From the IMG/VR virus record IMGVR_UViG_3300042517_001594, positions 1-50,998 of that record: a stretch of 50,998 nucleotides of DNA. One strand, given 5' to 3'. The DNA comes from a virus. Under the pieces are notes generated by a model that was not told where the DNA came from, made no database searches, and saw only the letters and a list, made by a program, of their open reading frames with translations. Both the position numbers and the translations under genes were made by a program. Of this stretch, positions 40,262 through 48,536 are shown in pieces; the stretch's first letter is position 1, and every line of letters starts with the position of its first letter.

Positions 40262-41290
40262 ATGGGATACCCCGTCTTCTGCGCCAGCCACACGGTGCGC
40301 GGCACATGCAACGTGGGGATGGTGGATGGCAGTGGCGTCAACATCCAGGTGAACATTCCGGAAGGCATCTACTGGACGGATTCCAGGGTCGGCGCCATCA
40401 AGGCCGCGGACTCCACGGACCTGCTCGGGCGGTTCGCCTACCTCTTTGAGCTTGCGGACACGCTGTACACGTACACCGCCACCTACAACAGCTTTGTGGC
40501 GGGCATTGCCGCTGCGCTGTGGGATTGCGGTGTAGCCGGCGCAGCGAAGTTCCGTCCCTCAGGTGCGAACGCGGAGGGCTCGCGCGCCTACAAGCGCCTG
40601 GGCGCGCCACCGCTGCGCACGTCTTCGGCCATGGCTCCATCCCTGGATGGCGGGGTTATCCACGGGGTGTGGTCACCGGGTGACCGCAAAGAACGCACAG
40701 CGTCACGGCCACCGAAGCGTCCCAACGTCGGCGCGGTGATGAATGGTTTCAACGGGCAGGCATGGCCATGGTCCCTCGGTGAAGAGCCGGGCAACCGCCT
40801 CATGGAAATGCGCCACGTGGACCGCATCTACGCGCGCAACGAGACCGGGCTCATCAACAACGGCACCGACTCCGACACGGACTTCACGTTCGAGTCGGTG
40901 ATGTGGCCGTTCCTGCGCCGCGGGGAAATGGTCCGCGTCTACGACTCGGAAGCCACGGTGCGGTACCTGACCGCGGCCCTCACGGACGTTGCAGTGGTCG
41001 CGTCGGTCAACAGCGGCACCGGCATCACCAACGGCGCCGCCATCTGGATTGATGGCGAGGCGGTGCAGGTGGTGAGCGGCGGCGGCAGCACCACGCTACA
41101 GATTGAGCGCCCCAACCCGCTGCCGCACAACAAATACAGCCCGGTCAGCACCAAACACATGGCCACCTACGTGCTGGCCCCGGACGGCGGCAACATCAAC
41201 CTGATGGAGTTTGACCCACCGCGGATGGCGTACAACCAACCCACGTACAACATGATGCTTTCGCTGCGCCGCACCGAGTGGGAGGCGTGA
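40262..41290 (+). CDS. Tail tip (distal tail-like) protein
   Basis: Encodes 342 residues, 2 bases after the tape measure. Mixed beta-rich sequence with Trp and Tyr; a DRIYARNETGLINNGTDSDT stretch and a FTFESVMWPFLRRGEMV block. First gene after the tape measure usually makes the distal tail ring. No named family is certain. Confidence 0.68.
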   Translation: MGYPVFCASHTVRGTCNVGMVDGSGVNIQVNIPEGIYWTDSRVGAIKAADSTDLLGRFAYLFELADTLYTYTATYNSFVAGIAAALWDCGVAGAAKFRPSGANAEGSRAYKRLGAPPLRTSSAMAPSLDGGVIHGVWSPGDRKERTASRPPKRPNVGAVMNGFNGQAWPWSLGEEPGNRLMEMRHVDRIYARNETGLINNGTDSDTDFTFESVMWPFLRRGEMVRVYDSEATVRYLTAALTDVAVVASVNSGTGITNGAAIWIDGEAVQVVSGGGSTTLQIERPNPLPHNKYSPVSTKHMATYVLAPDGGNINLMEFDPPRMAYNQPTYNMMLSLRRTEWEA

Positions 41291-41294
41291 GCCC

Positions 41295-43646
41295 ATGACG
41301 TACCAGACCGCCATTGACGCTGGGCTCAGCATGGCCGACCTGGAAGCCACGCTGTTGATTGACGGCATCCCGCTCCTGTTCGGCACCAACAGCAAGCAAG
41401 TGCTGGACACCAGCACCACGTTTCTGAACGGCCCCGCCAGCCTGACCAGCATCAACGCCCTGGTGAAAGACAGCATCAAGCCGGAGGGCTCGGAGCTCGA
41501 CTACGACCAGATGATTGTGGGGCCCTCTGGGTTGTCGCTGTCCATCCGGTCCACGCCCACCATTGACCGCTACTTTGAGCGCCGCCGCACGCCACGCACG
41601 CGGCTGACCGCCGCCATCACCAACGCGGACACCACGCTGAACGTGCAGAACACGTCGGGCTTCAGCGCGGGTCGGGTGGTCTACGTGGACCGCGAATGCA
41701 TCCTGGTGGGCGGACTCGGCACCAACACGCTGACCACCGTGACGCGCCGTTACGCCGCGCTCGCCGTGAGCCAGGCGCCGCAGGCGCATCAGGATGGCGC
41801 GTTTGTGCAGGGCTCACCCACGCATTTGCGCGGCCGGGTGGCGGAGCTGCGCTTCCACGTGAGCGACCAGAGCCGCCTGGTGGGCCGGTACGTCCTGGAC
41901 AGCTACTCCTTCAATGGCGTGAACGGAACGTGGGACCTGCAGTTTGCCGACGCCATGCACATGGTCCTGGAGCGTCCGCTGGCCACCGGGATGGACGGCA
42001 TCCGCGTCCAGGCCATTGGCGTCACGGCCAGCAGCGACACACCGTCGCAACCGCTCCTGAAGCTCACGTTGGCGGGGGACTGGCAGTGGCTGCCCACCAC
42101 GCTCACCGGTGGGCTGCGTGTTGTCATTACGCTGGGGGAAGACGTCAACGACGGCAAGCCCATCATCACGCCGGTGGTGAGCATCAACGGCACGGGAGAC
42201 CTGTTCATCAAGCACGATGCCATCACCGCGTGGCTCGGGGATGCGGTGAGCGGTGGTGCAACCGGCACCACCGACCCAACCGGCCCCCTTGGACGAGACT
42301 TCTCCGTGGACGGCATCTCATGCCGCCTCTGCTACGTGCTCAACGGCCCACCGATGCGGGACCTGCTGCGGGTGCTGCTGTCCGACCGCGGCAACGGTGA
42401 CAACAACGCCACGTATGACGTCCTCTTCGGCACATCCACCAGTGGCGCCACGGTCACCACGGTTTCTGATGGCGCGCTGGACCGCCGCTTTGGTGCGGGC
42501 ATCCGCGCCGCCATGGTGGACCTGACGACGCTGGCCAACGACGACCTGCTGGCAGAGCAAGGCCTCGGCTGGTCCTACCTGCTGGATTCCACAAGGCAGG
42601 CCAAGGTGATTGACCTGCTGACGGAGGTGGGCATCCAGCTGGGCGGGTTCTTCTTCCTGAATGCGGATGGAAAGCTCAGCTTCAAGCGGCTGTCCGGCCT
42701 GTACGCGAGCCCGTCCGTGGTTGCGCGAATCCCGCAGGAACACGTGGACCTCAACGAGTCCCACGTGTCGGTGGATGATGAGTCTCTGGCGGTGCATTCC
42801 ATCATCATCGAGTGCAACAGCGACCCATTGACGGACAAGCTGATGGGCAAGGTCGTCATCCGGGACATGCGGATGTACGAGACCTTCCGTGATTCCGCGT
42901 CGGCAGTGACATGGAAGCTCAAGGGCCTGGTGGTGGATGTGCCGCAGCAGAATGGCGGCCAGTCCGCGGTGACCACGGGCAGCATGCCGGCCATCTACGA
43001 AGAGCTGGTGGCGCGGTTCGACAAGATTGTGCACCGGCGCATGGTGGGCGTGCCGGCCTACACGCTCACACTCCCCTTCCGGTACCACACGCTGATTCCC
43101 GGGGACGTCATTGCGGTGACCTGCGAGGCGCTGCGTACGTTCGCTGGCGGCACGCTGAACAACACCCCGTTGGAGGTGGTGAGCGTTTCCGGCATTGACC
43201 TGGAGTCCGGCACCGTCACCATCACCGCGCACGGCACGTGGGCGGCGAAGCCGGTGAGCCCATCCAGCGTGGTGCAGTCCTGGGCAGGTGGCCCACCGCA
43301 GGTCATCACGCTGGCGACCAACCACCGGTACGGCGGCGGCGCTTCACCGGGCGACTACTGGCCCGCGGGCTGGAAGGTGCGCCTCCTGGACAAGTCCGCG
43401 GACCCGCCGTTCTCCGTGGCGTCCGGTGTCCTCACGGTCACCGCAAAGACGGCCACCACGGTCACCGTGACGGGCACGGTCGGATTCACGCCCGTCAGCG
43501 GGGACATCCTGGTGCAGGCCCAATACGACAACGCAGACAGCACCGTGCAGAACACCGCGGGGCTTGCGCAGCGAGACTACGCTTTCCAGGCGGACACAGG
43601 TGGGCGACTGGGAACCGTCAACAACGACGCAGACACCTGGGGTTGA
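41295..43646 (+). CDS. Large tail tip/baseplate hub protein
   Basis: Encodes 783 residues, the largest of the tail tip set. It is beta-rich throughout, with an RGRVAELRFHVSDQSRLVGR block and a VDLTTLANDDLLAEQGLGWS region. Size and place fit a hub or tail-associated protein that closes the tube and contacts the fibres. No lysozyme-like catalytic motif was found. Confidence 0.72.
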   Translation: MTYQTAIDAGLSMADLEATLLIDGIPLLFGTNSKQVLDTSTTFLNGPASLTSINALVKDSIKPEGSELDYDQMIVGPSGLSLSIRSTPTIDRYFERRRTPRTRLTAAITNADTTLNVQNTSGFSAGRVVYVDRECILVGGLGTNTLTTVTRRYAALAVSQAPQAHQDGAFVQGSPTHLRGRVAELRFHVSDQSRLVGRYVLDSYSFNGVNGTWDLQFADAMHMVLERPLATGMDGIRVQAIGVTASSDTPSQPLLKLTLAGDWQWLPTTLTGGLRVVITLGEDVNDGKPIITPVVSINGTGDLFIKHDAITAWLGDAVSGGATGTTDPTGPLGRDFSVDGISCRLCYVLNGPPMRDLLRVLLSDRGNGDNNATYDVLFGTSTSGATVTTVSDGALDRRFGAGIRAAMVDLTTLANDDLLAEQGLGWSYLLDSTRQAKVIDLLTEVGIQLGGFFFLNADGKLSFKRLSGLYASPSVVARIPQEHVDLNESHVSVDDESLAVHSIIIECNSDPLTDKLMGKVVIRDMRMYETFRDSASAVTWKLKGLVVDVPQQNGGQSAVTTGSMPAIYEELVARFDKIVHRRMVGVPAYTLTLPFRYHTLIPGDVIAVTCEALRTFAGGTLNNTPLEVVSVSGIDLESGTVTITAHGTWAAKPVSPSSVVQSWAGGPPQVITLATNHRYGGGASPGDYWPAGWKVRLLDKSADPPFSVASGVLTVTAKTATTVTVTGTVGFTPVSGDILVQAQYDNADSTVQNTAGLAQRDYAFQADTGGRLGTVNNDADTWG

Positions 43647-43649
43647 ACC

Positions 43650-45059
43650 ATGACGGTGCAGGTTGGGCTGGACTTCCGCGGTGTGCTCGCCTCGCTCTTG
43701 CGCATCGGAGAGAACGTTGAGGCATCCGTGCTGCGCGGCATCCTCGCAGACATGGGGTACATCCAGGAGCGCCTGTCTGGCCTCAGCGCGGCACGCGTGG
43801 GGGACGTCCCCGCCAACGCGCAGCATGAGCACATTGAAGCGGGCAACCGCATGGTGCGCCAGATTGCGTCCTGGATGTACGGGACGCGCGGCCCCAATTC
43901 ATCCCTGGATGCGCTGAACGGAGCGAGCCTCGCGTACGCTGCGCCCTTCTCCATCCAGGAGACAGACTCGACGACGGCCACCGACGGCATCCCGTGCATG
44001 GCCCCGCTTTTCTTCTTGGCTCCGGCCACCGTTGGTTACGACACGCTGTTCCTGTTGGACTGCAACGGTGACCCAGGAATGACGGTCACGCTGCGCACCG
44101 AGGCCGGCGCGGCGGTGGCGGGCTACGTGAACGTCCCGTTGGTGGCTCCGCTGAACCTGGGCAACCAGACCGCGGACATCTTCATGCTGGAGAGCGGCAT
44201 CCAGAATCCGTGGGGCATGTTGTTCCGCGTGGCCACCGCGGGGCTCTACTGGCTGGACGTCAAGACCACCCTGCGCCCCGGCAACAGCCTGCGTGAGGTG
44301 TACGCCGGCCTCATCGTCCAGGTGGTGGACCGCAACCGCGGCGGCGCTGACGAGCTGCAGTGGGTGGCGCCGCCGGCAGCGTCCAACCTCGCCACGGTGG
44401 GCGACCCGGGCGCATCCAACGCCTACCAGATTGTGGATGACATCCTGGCGCCCTCGGGTGGTGACGCGGCCCTGCACGCGGCGCTGCTGTCCATGCTGGC
44501 GGAGAACGTCAACCGGATGATTGAGCAGGCCACCGGCAGGCCATGTCCGGGCAACGTCACGCTCACCGTGCCTGGGCACGCGCACACCGGTGCGGCCGGG
44601 AGCGGCCCGGAGATTGAGTGGCCGCACGTGGTGCTTGTCACCAGCGGCTTCTATGACCGCACGCCCACGGAGGCTTACGGGCAGCACGTGCTGGCGCCCA
44701 ACAGCAGCAACAACACCACGCTGCGAACCATCGCGGTGGGGCGCACGTTCATGCCCAACTCGGTCAACAGCGCGCTGGCCAACAGCAAGCTCAAAGTGGC
44801 GCTGCTGGTCTTCTGCGAGACCGGCAAAGGCAACCGCGCGGAGGCCAACGCAGAGTTCGGCGCCACGGTGCTGACGTTCCGGGGCACCGCGGGCGGGGCT
44901 GCGTTGCCGGAGGTGCTGAAGGTCCCAACCGCTGGGGCCAATGCGTTTGAATACACACCGAACGCGGCCAACGGGTGGTCGGTGTCGCAGAAGAGTGCCA
45001 CCGCTGGCAGCGCGGGCCGCACTTCGGTGCTGTCTGCCTGCTTCTACCTGGACAGGTGA
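43650..45059 (+). CDS. Tail fibre/tip-associated protein
   Basis: Encodes 469 residues. A helical N-terminal part (residues 1-80), a beta-rich middle (VTLRTEAGAAVAGYVNVPLV) and a NVTLTVPGHAHTGAAGSG stretch with HxH, a motif seen in fibre proteins. The C-terminal part is again beta-rich. Probably a receptor-binding complex component. No named family. Confidence 0.68.
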   Translation: MTVQVGLDFRGVLASLLRIGENVEASVLRGILADMGYIQERLSGLSAARVGDVPANAQHEHIEAGNRMVRQIASWMYGTRGPNSSLDALNGASLAYAAPFSIQETDSTTATDGIPCMAPLFFLAPATVGYDTLFLLDCNGDPGMTVTLRTEAGAAVAGYVNVPLVAPLNLGNQTADIFMLESGIQNPWGMLFRVATAGLYWLDVKTTLRPGNSLREVYAGLIVQVVDRNRGGADELQWVAPPAASNLATVGDPGASNAYQIVDDILAPSGGDAALHAALLSMLAENVNRMIEQATGRPCPGNVTLTVPGHAHTGAAGSGPEIEWPHVVLVTSGFYDRTPTEAYGQHVLAPNSSNNTTLRTIAVGRTFMPNSVNSALANSKLKVALLVFCETGKGNRAEANAEFGATVLTFRGTAGGAALPEVLKVPTAGANAFEYTPNAANGWSVSQKSATAGSAGRTSVLSACFYLDR

Positions 45060-45065
45060 ACAACG

Positions 45066-45755
45066 ATGGCCGGCGAAATCATCAGCGGTTCGAGAACCCT
45101 GCGCACGCTTCTGCCCCAGAACGTGCGGAGCAATGCGGCTGCCGAGGGCTACACGCTGGACAAGATTGCGGGGAACCTCCGCTGGCTGCGTGAGTACATT
45201 GATGGGGACAACGAATCCTCGGACTGGGGCATCATCAACCCGTGCGCTCCGCCCACGCCGCTCAACGGCAACATGCTGCCGGGCCACGACCACAGCGGCG
45301 GCATCATGGGCGTGCCCCAGAAGCACACCGTGTGGCAGCACGCGTGGGGTGACCAGGTCAACACGGCCATTGTGAACCACGAAGCGCCGCGCGCCACCGA
45401 GCCCATTGGGAGCAACCCATGGTGGGTGGTGAAAAGCCCCATGGGTCCCGCCTGGGTCCCGCCCGGCGCCATCTACCGGGCGCTGCAGCCCACCGTGACC
45501 ATCCGCGTCGTCACCGCCTCATGCACCGTGGAGGTCACGGCGGAGCGCAACGGCGCCAGCGTTCTGACGTCCGGGACGTACGCCGTCGGCCAACATACGA
45601 TTTCGCTGGGCATGCTCCCGTTCACCCCGGGCGCCTTCAACCAGTGGAACCTTGAAGTGCTGGTGGCGACCTGGGGCACCGGGGCGTTCGTCTACCTGCT
45701 GCACCACGGCATCCACCAGATTCACGACAACCCCGCGCCCACCATCACCATCTGA
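45066..45755 (+). CDS. Tail fibre/tip-associated protein
   Basis: Encodes 229 residues. It has a GHDHSGGIMGVPQKHTVWQ segment (HxHxGG, common in fibre shafts that bind metal) and a beta-rich C-terminus (RVVTASCTVEVTAERNGASV). Likely forms part of the tail tip or fibre base. The HxH motif also occurs in the upstream protein. Confidence 0.68.
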   Translation: MAGEIISGSRTLRTLLPQNVRSNAAAEGYTLDKIAGNLRWLREYIDGDNESSDWGIINPCAPPTPLNGNMLPGHDHSGGIMGVPQKHTVWQHAWGDQVNTAIVNHEAPRATEPIGSNPWWVVKSPMGPAWVPPGAIYRALQPTVTIRVVTASCTVEVTAERNGASVLTSGTYAVGQHTISLGMLPFTPGAFNQWNLEVLVATWGTGAFVYLLHHGIHQIHDNPAPTITI

Positions 45756-45762
45756 GGACACC

Positions 45763-46164
45763 ATGCCCGGACTCAGCAGCACCGTTCGCAACGCACGCAT
45801 GACAGCCCTCAGAGACGCCATTGATGGTGGCGCGGGCCCCGGCGTGTTCCGGTTCTACACAGGCTCACGGCCTGCCACCGGCGGGACGGCAACCACACTG
45901 CTGGCGGAGGTCACGTGTTCGGACCCGTGCGGGGCCGTGGCCAGCGGGGTGCTCACGTTCTCCGCGTTCACGCAGGACGCATCCGCCAACGCAACGGGTA
46001 CCGCTGTGTGGTGCCGCGTCACGGATTCCGCCGGGACGTTCGTGGGCGACTTCTCCGTGACCGCCACGGGTGGCGGCGGGGAAATCACGCTGAGCACCAC
46101 CAGCATCGTCACCGGCCAACCCGTGCAAATCACGTCCCTCACCATCACGGAAGGAAACCCATGA
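45763..46164 (+). CDS. Small beta-rich tail protein
   Basis: Encodes 133 residues from MPGLSSTVRNARMTALRDAI. The pattern, an N-terminal helix then FRFYTGSRPATGGTATTLLA, TFSAFTQDASANATGTAVWC and a final VTATGGGGEITLSTTSI, is typical of small phage proteins found among fibre genes. Two Cys (CSDPC) are close together. Role is inferred from position. Confidence 0.72.
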   Translation: MPGLSSTVRNARMTALRDAIDGGAGPGVFRFYTGSRPATGGTATTLLAEVTCSDPCGAVASGVLTFSAFTQDASANATGTAVWCRVTDSAGTFVGDFSVTATGGGGEITLSTTSIVTGQPVQITSLTITEGNP

Positions 46165-47045
46165 CCCCACGCACCCGCATCACCCTCGCGCTGTTCGCAC
46201 TCCTCGCCCCGCTCACCGCGCTGGCCGCCATCACATCGCTGGATGGCGTTGTGGCTGGCATGCGTCCGCCGCTGGAGGTGCTGAAGGTGGGCGCCATCAT
46301 GGAGGCGGTGGGCGTGCGGCATTCGTTCTTCTACACCACCGGCGCACCGGGCGCGGCTGCGGCCCCTAGCCCCGGAATCAACGGCGCGGCGTTGACAACA
46401 TATGCAGGGCAGGTGCCCTTCACCAACCCGGTGAGCGGCAACACGTACTTGGCGCGCTTCTCCGCTGCAGCGTCGGTGGCGGGCCGCGTGTTCCTCTACG
46501 ACCGCCTGTGGCACAACAGCGGCATTGCCGTCGCAACGACGACGCTGCAGGCCATCACCACGCCCACGTGGCCGGCGCGTGATGTGGACGGCAGCACCAA
46601 CGGCGTGGGCGTCATGTGCGCCATTGAGGTGAGCACGGCCACCACCAACGCGGGTGCCATCGCAAACACCACGCTCAACTACACGGACCAATCCGGGAAC
46701 ACCGGCAACGTCGCCACCATCACGTCATTCCCCGCGACCGCAGTGGCGGGCACGTTCGTCCCGTTCCAGCTTGCCTCGGGCGACACCGGCATCCGCGCCA
46801 TCACCGCAGCCAGCGGTGGCGGCATCACGCTGGGTACGTCCTACGGCGGCGGCGCCATCCACCTGGTTTGCTACCGCTTCATCGCTGAGCTGGAGCTGCC
46901 CATCGCCAACACCGGCAACGCGGTGGATGCCATCACCAGCGGCTTCCCGCGCCTGTACGACAACACCGTCCCGTTCCTGGTGTGGCTGCCCACTGCCACC
47001 ACCGCCGTCACGGTTTCCGGCGCCATCGTCTTCACCCAGGGGTGA
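46161..47045 (+). CDS. Exported protein in the tail module
   Basis: Encodes 294 residues; ATG overlaps the upstream stop. MTPRTRITLALFALLAPLTALA is a clear signal peptide (likely cleavage after ALA). The mature part is Thr/Ala/Gly-rich, beta-like and almost free of charge, like fibre or autotransporter-type shafts. It is the fourth export-signal protein in the rightward operon. No family is recognised. Confidence 0.7.
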   Translation: MTPRTRITLALFALLAPLTALAAITSLDGVVAGMRPPLEVLKVGAIMEAVGVRHSFFYTTGAPGAAAAPSPGINGAALTTYAGQVPFTNPVSGNTYLARFSAAASVAGRVFLYDRLWHNSGIAVATTTLQAITTPTWPARDVDGSTNGVGVMCAIEVSTATTNAGAIANTTLNYTDQSGNTGNVATITSFPATAVAGTFVPFQLASGDTGIRAITAASGGGITLGTSYGGGAIHLVCYRFIAELELPIANTGNAVDAITSGFPRLYDNTVPFLVWLPTATTAVTVSGAIVFTQG

Positions 47046-47048
47046 CCC

Positions 47049-47219
47049 GTGCTGATGCCCACGCGCTGCGAGGAGTGCCCGTGCTTCCAGGCCGCCACCG
47101 GGGAGTGCGCTGCGGCGCGCCTGCTGGGCGCTGAGGACACGACCCCGGACCAGACCGACCCTCCGCCCGACTCCTGCCCAGCCCGCACCAGCGGCGGTCT
47201 GGTGGTGCTGGTGACGTGA
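47049..47219 (+). CDS. Small cysteine-rich protein (56 aa)
   Basis: A short gene from GTG 47049 (ATG 47055 is an alternative) to TGA 47219. MPTRCEECPCFQAATGECAA carries a CxxCxC cluster plus one more Cys, and a fifth Cys follows near residue 43. It lies 3 bases after the upstream stop and 1 base before the next start, which supports it. A metal or disulphide site is likely; function is unknown. Confidence 0.62.
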   Translation: MLMPTRCEECPCFQAATGECAAARLLGAEDTTPDQTDPPPDSCPARTSGGLVVLVT

Positions 47220-47220
47220 C

Positions 47221-47577
47221 ATGTCGAGCGGCGGCAAGGGGCGTGGGATTGGCTCGCGCTGGCCGCGGCCTGGGAATGTCCGCCCATCCCCTGCACCGGG
47301 TGACGCGGACAACGCCAACGCGGATGCGCTGCGGGACTTCTTCTTCGGCACTGCGGCGCCACCCACCATCAACGGAACGGGCGCCATCACGCTGGCGTCG
47401 GACACCGTGGCGGGTGTCGGCAACACAACGGTTGTGGCTGCGGGCGCCATCACGCTTACCGGGGACACGGTGGCAGGGACAGGCACGTCGGGCACCGTGA
47501 GCACCGTGCGGGTGGGGCGCAGCATGGGACGCGCACGCCGCGGGTACGGCCGGCCGGGCCCGAAGATGGGCCGGTAG
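47221..47577 (+). CDS. Short repeat-bearing structural protein
   Basis: Encodes 118 residues. Two imperfect repeats, GAITLASDTVAGVGN and GAITLTGDTVAGTGT, fill the C-terminal half, of the kind seen in fibre and spike proteins. Both ends are Gly/Arg-rich. Probably a minor structural protein. Confidence 0.65.
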   Translation: MSSGGKGRGIGSRWPRPGNVRPSPAPGDADNANADALRDFFFGTAAPPTINGTGAITLASDTVAGVGNTTVVAAGAITLTGDTVAGTGTSGTVSTVRVGRSMGRARRGYGRPGPKMGR

Positions 47578-47622
47578 CAGTACGCTCTGGATTCGCCGCA
47601 CCGGGTGAAGCGTCATCCGCCC

Positions 47623-47871
47623 ATGAGAGCGAAACCCAAGGCCAAGCCGGGTCACCGTGAAGGACGCATCCGGGTGGGACGCGGGAGCCGGAGCGTCACG
47701 CCAGCAAGCACAGCAGACAGTTCCTTGAGAGGGAGCGGGACGAGCTCACGGGCACCCTGGAGCGGCACCTGTCCGGAGAGGCGCGCCTTGAGCCCGCACA
47801 AGCGGGACGCCACGGCGTGGCTGCTTCGCTTCACGCTGCAGAAGCTGGAGACCCTGGGGGCGGGCCAATGA
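47623..47871 (+). CDS. Small basic protein with possible frame disruption
   Basis: Encodes 82 residues from MRAKPKAKPGHREG. The C-terminus (HKRDATAWLLRFTLQKLE) looks real and the stop overlaps the next ATG. However, a different frame over about 47715-47800 reads RQFLERERDELTGTLERHLS, more coding-like than the annotated frame there. Two small compensating indels, from error or mutation, would explain this. Confidence 0.45.
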   Translation: MRAKPKAKPGHREGRIRVGRGSRSVTPASTADSSLRGSGTSSRAPWSGTCPERRALSPHKRDATAWLLRFTLQKLETLGAGQ

Positions 47872-48005
47872 AGCGCCGCATCTACATGGCCGGCTGCTAC
47901 GTGCTGGCCTTCTTCTTCTGGCTGGCGCTGTGCGTGCTCGGCGTCTGGGACTGGCTGCACCCGGAAGTGGATGAAGGCCGCAGCCCGGGCGACAGCAAGC
48001 CATGA
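47868..48005 (+). CDS. Small single-span membrane protein (holin candidate)
   Basis: Encodes 45 residues; ATG overlaps the upstream stop and its own stop overlaps the next start. A basic N-terminus (MKRR) precedes one membrane span (residues 6-27, YMAGCYVLAFFFWLALCVLG) and a charged tail. The size and single span fit small phage membrane proteins such as holin-like or Rz-like partners. Assignment is inference. Confidence 0.6.
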   Translation: MKRRIYMAGCYVLAFFFWLALCVLGVWDWLHPEVDEGRSPGDSKP

Positions 48006-48322
48006 GCACCGGCATGCACCGCAAGGCTCCCGGGGAGCCGCTCCGCACGTCCTCCCGCACGCGCTGGCGCGAGTGGCTCCGCGTGGTGCGCATGGTGGTC
48101 CTGGCACCCAAGGCGTTCCCAGAGCCCACGCCGGCCGACATGCTGCCCGCCACCCAGGTGCGCTGGTCCCGCTACCAGGTGGTGCGCCACGGCCAGAAGG
48201 CGTGGCTCTGGGAGGTTCGGACGCAGAGCCTGTGCCGGACCGGGCTGTGCTGGAGTGAGGTTGCCGCGGACCTGGACATCCAGGAGTCCATGGAGTTCAT
48301 GCGCAGCTGGGCCGTGCAGTGA
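48002..48322 (+). CDS. Hypothetical protein
   Basis: Encodes 106 residues; coupled to both neighbours by ATGA/GTGA overlaps. Basic N-terminal half (RTSSRTRWREWLRVVRMVVL), mixed C-terminal half with a Cys pair (SLCRTGLCWSE). Function is unknown. Confidence 0.68.
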   Translation: MSTGMHRKAPGEPLRTSSRTRWREWLRVVRMVVLAPKAFPEPTPADMLPATQVRWSRYQVVRHGQKAWLWEVRTQSLCRTGLCWSEVAADLDIQESMEFMRSWAVQ

Positions 48323-48531
48323 CCAGCGCCCCCACCGACTACCGCGCCAGCGTCCTCTCCCTGCTCGCCACCGGGCCCATGAGCCGGAAGCAGCTGGCCA
48401 CCGCCATGGGAATCCGCTCCACCAACGCCGACCTGGACCGCACGCTGCAAGCCTTGGTGCGTGACCGGAAGGCGCTCCGCCTGCCGCATGAGCCGGGGAG
48501 CGTGGCCCTGTTCCAGCTGGCCGGAGCGTGA
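48319..48531 (+). CDS. Small winged-helix protein
   Basis: Encodes 70 residues from GTG 48319. The sequence reads as a winged helix: YRASVLSLLATGPMSRKQLA, TAMGIRSTNADLDRTLQALV and a short wing with RKALRLPHEPGSVALFQL. Last gene of the rightward operon. A late regulator is possible. Confidence 0.65.
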   Translation: MTSAPTDYRASVLSLLATGPMSRKQLATAMGIRSTNADLDRTLQALVRDRKALRLPHEPGSVALFQLAGA

Positions 48532-48536
48532 CGCGC

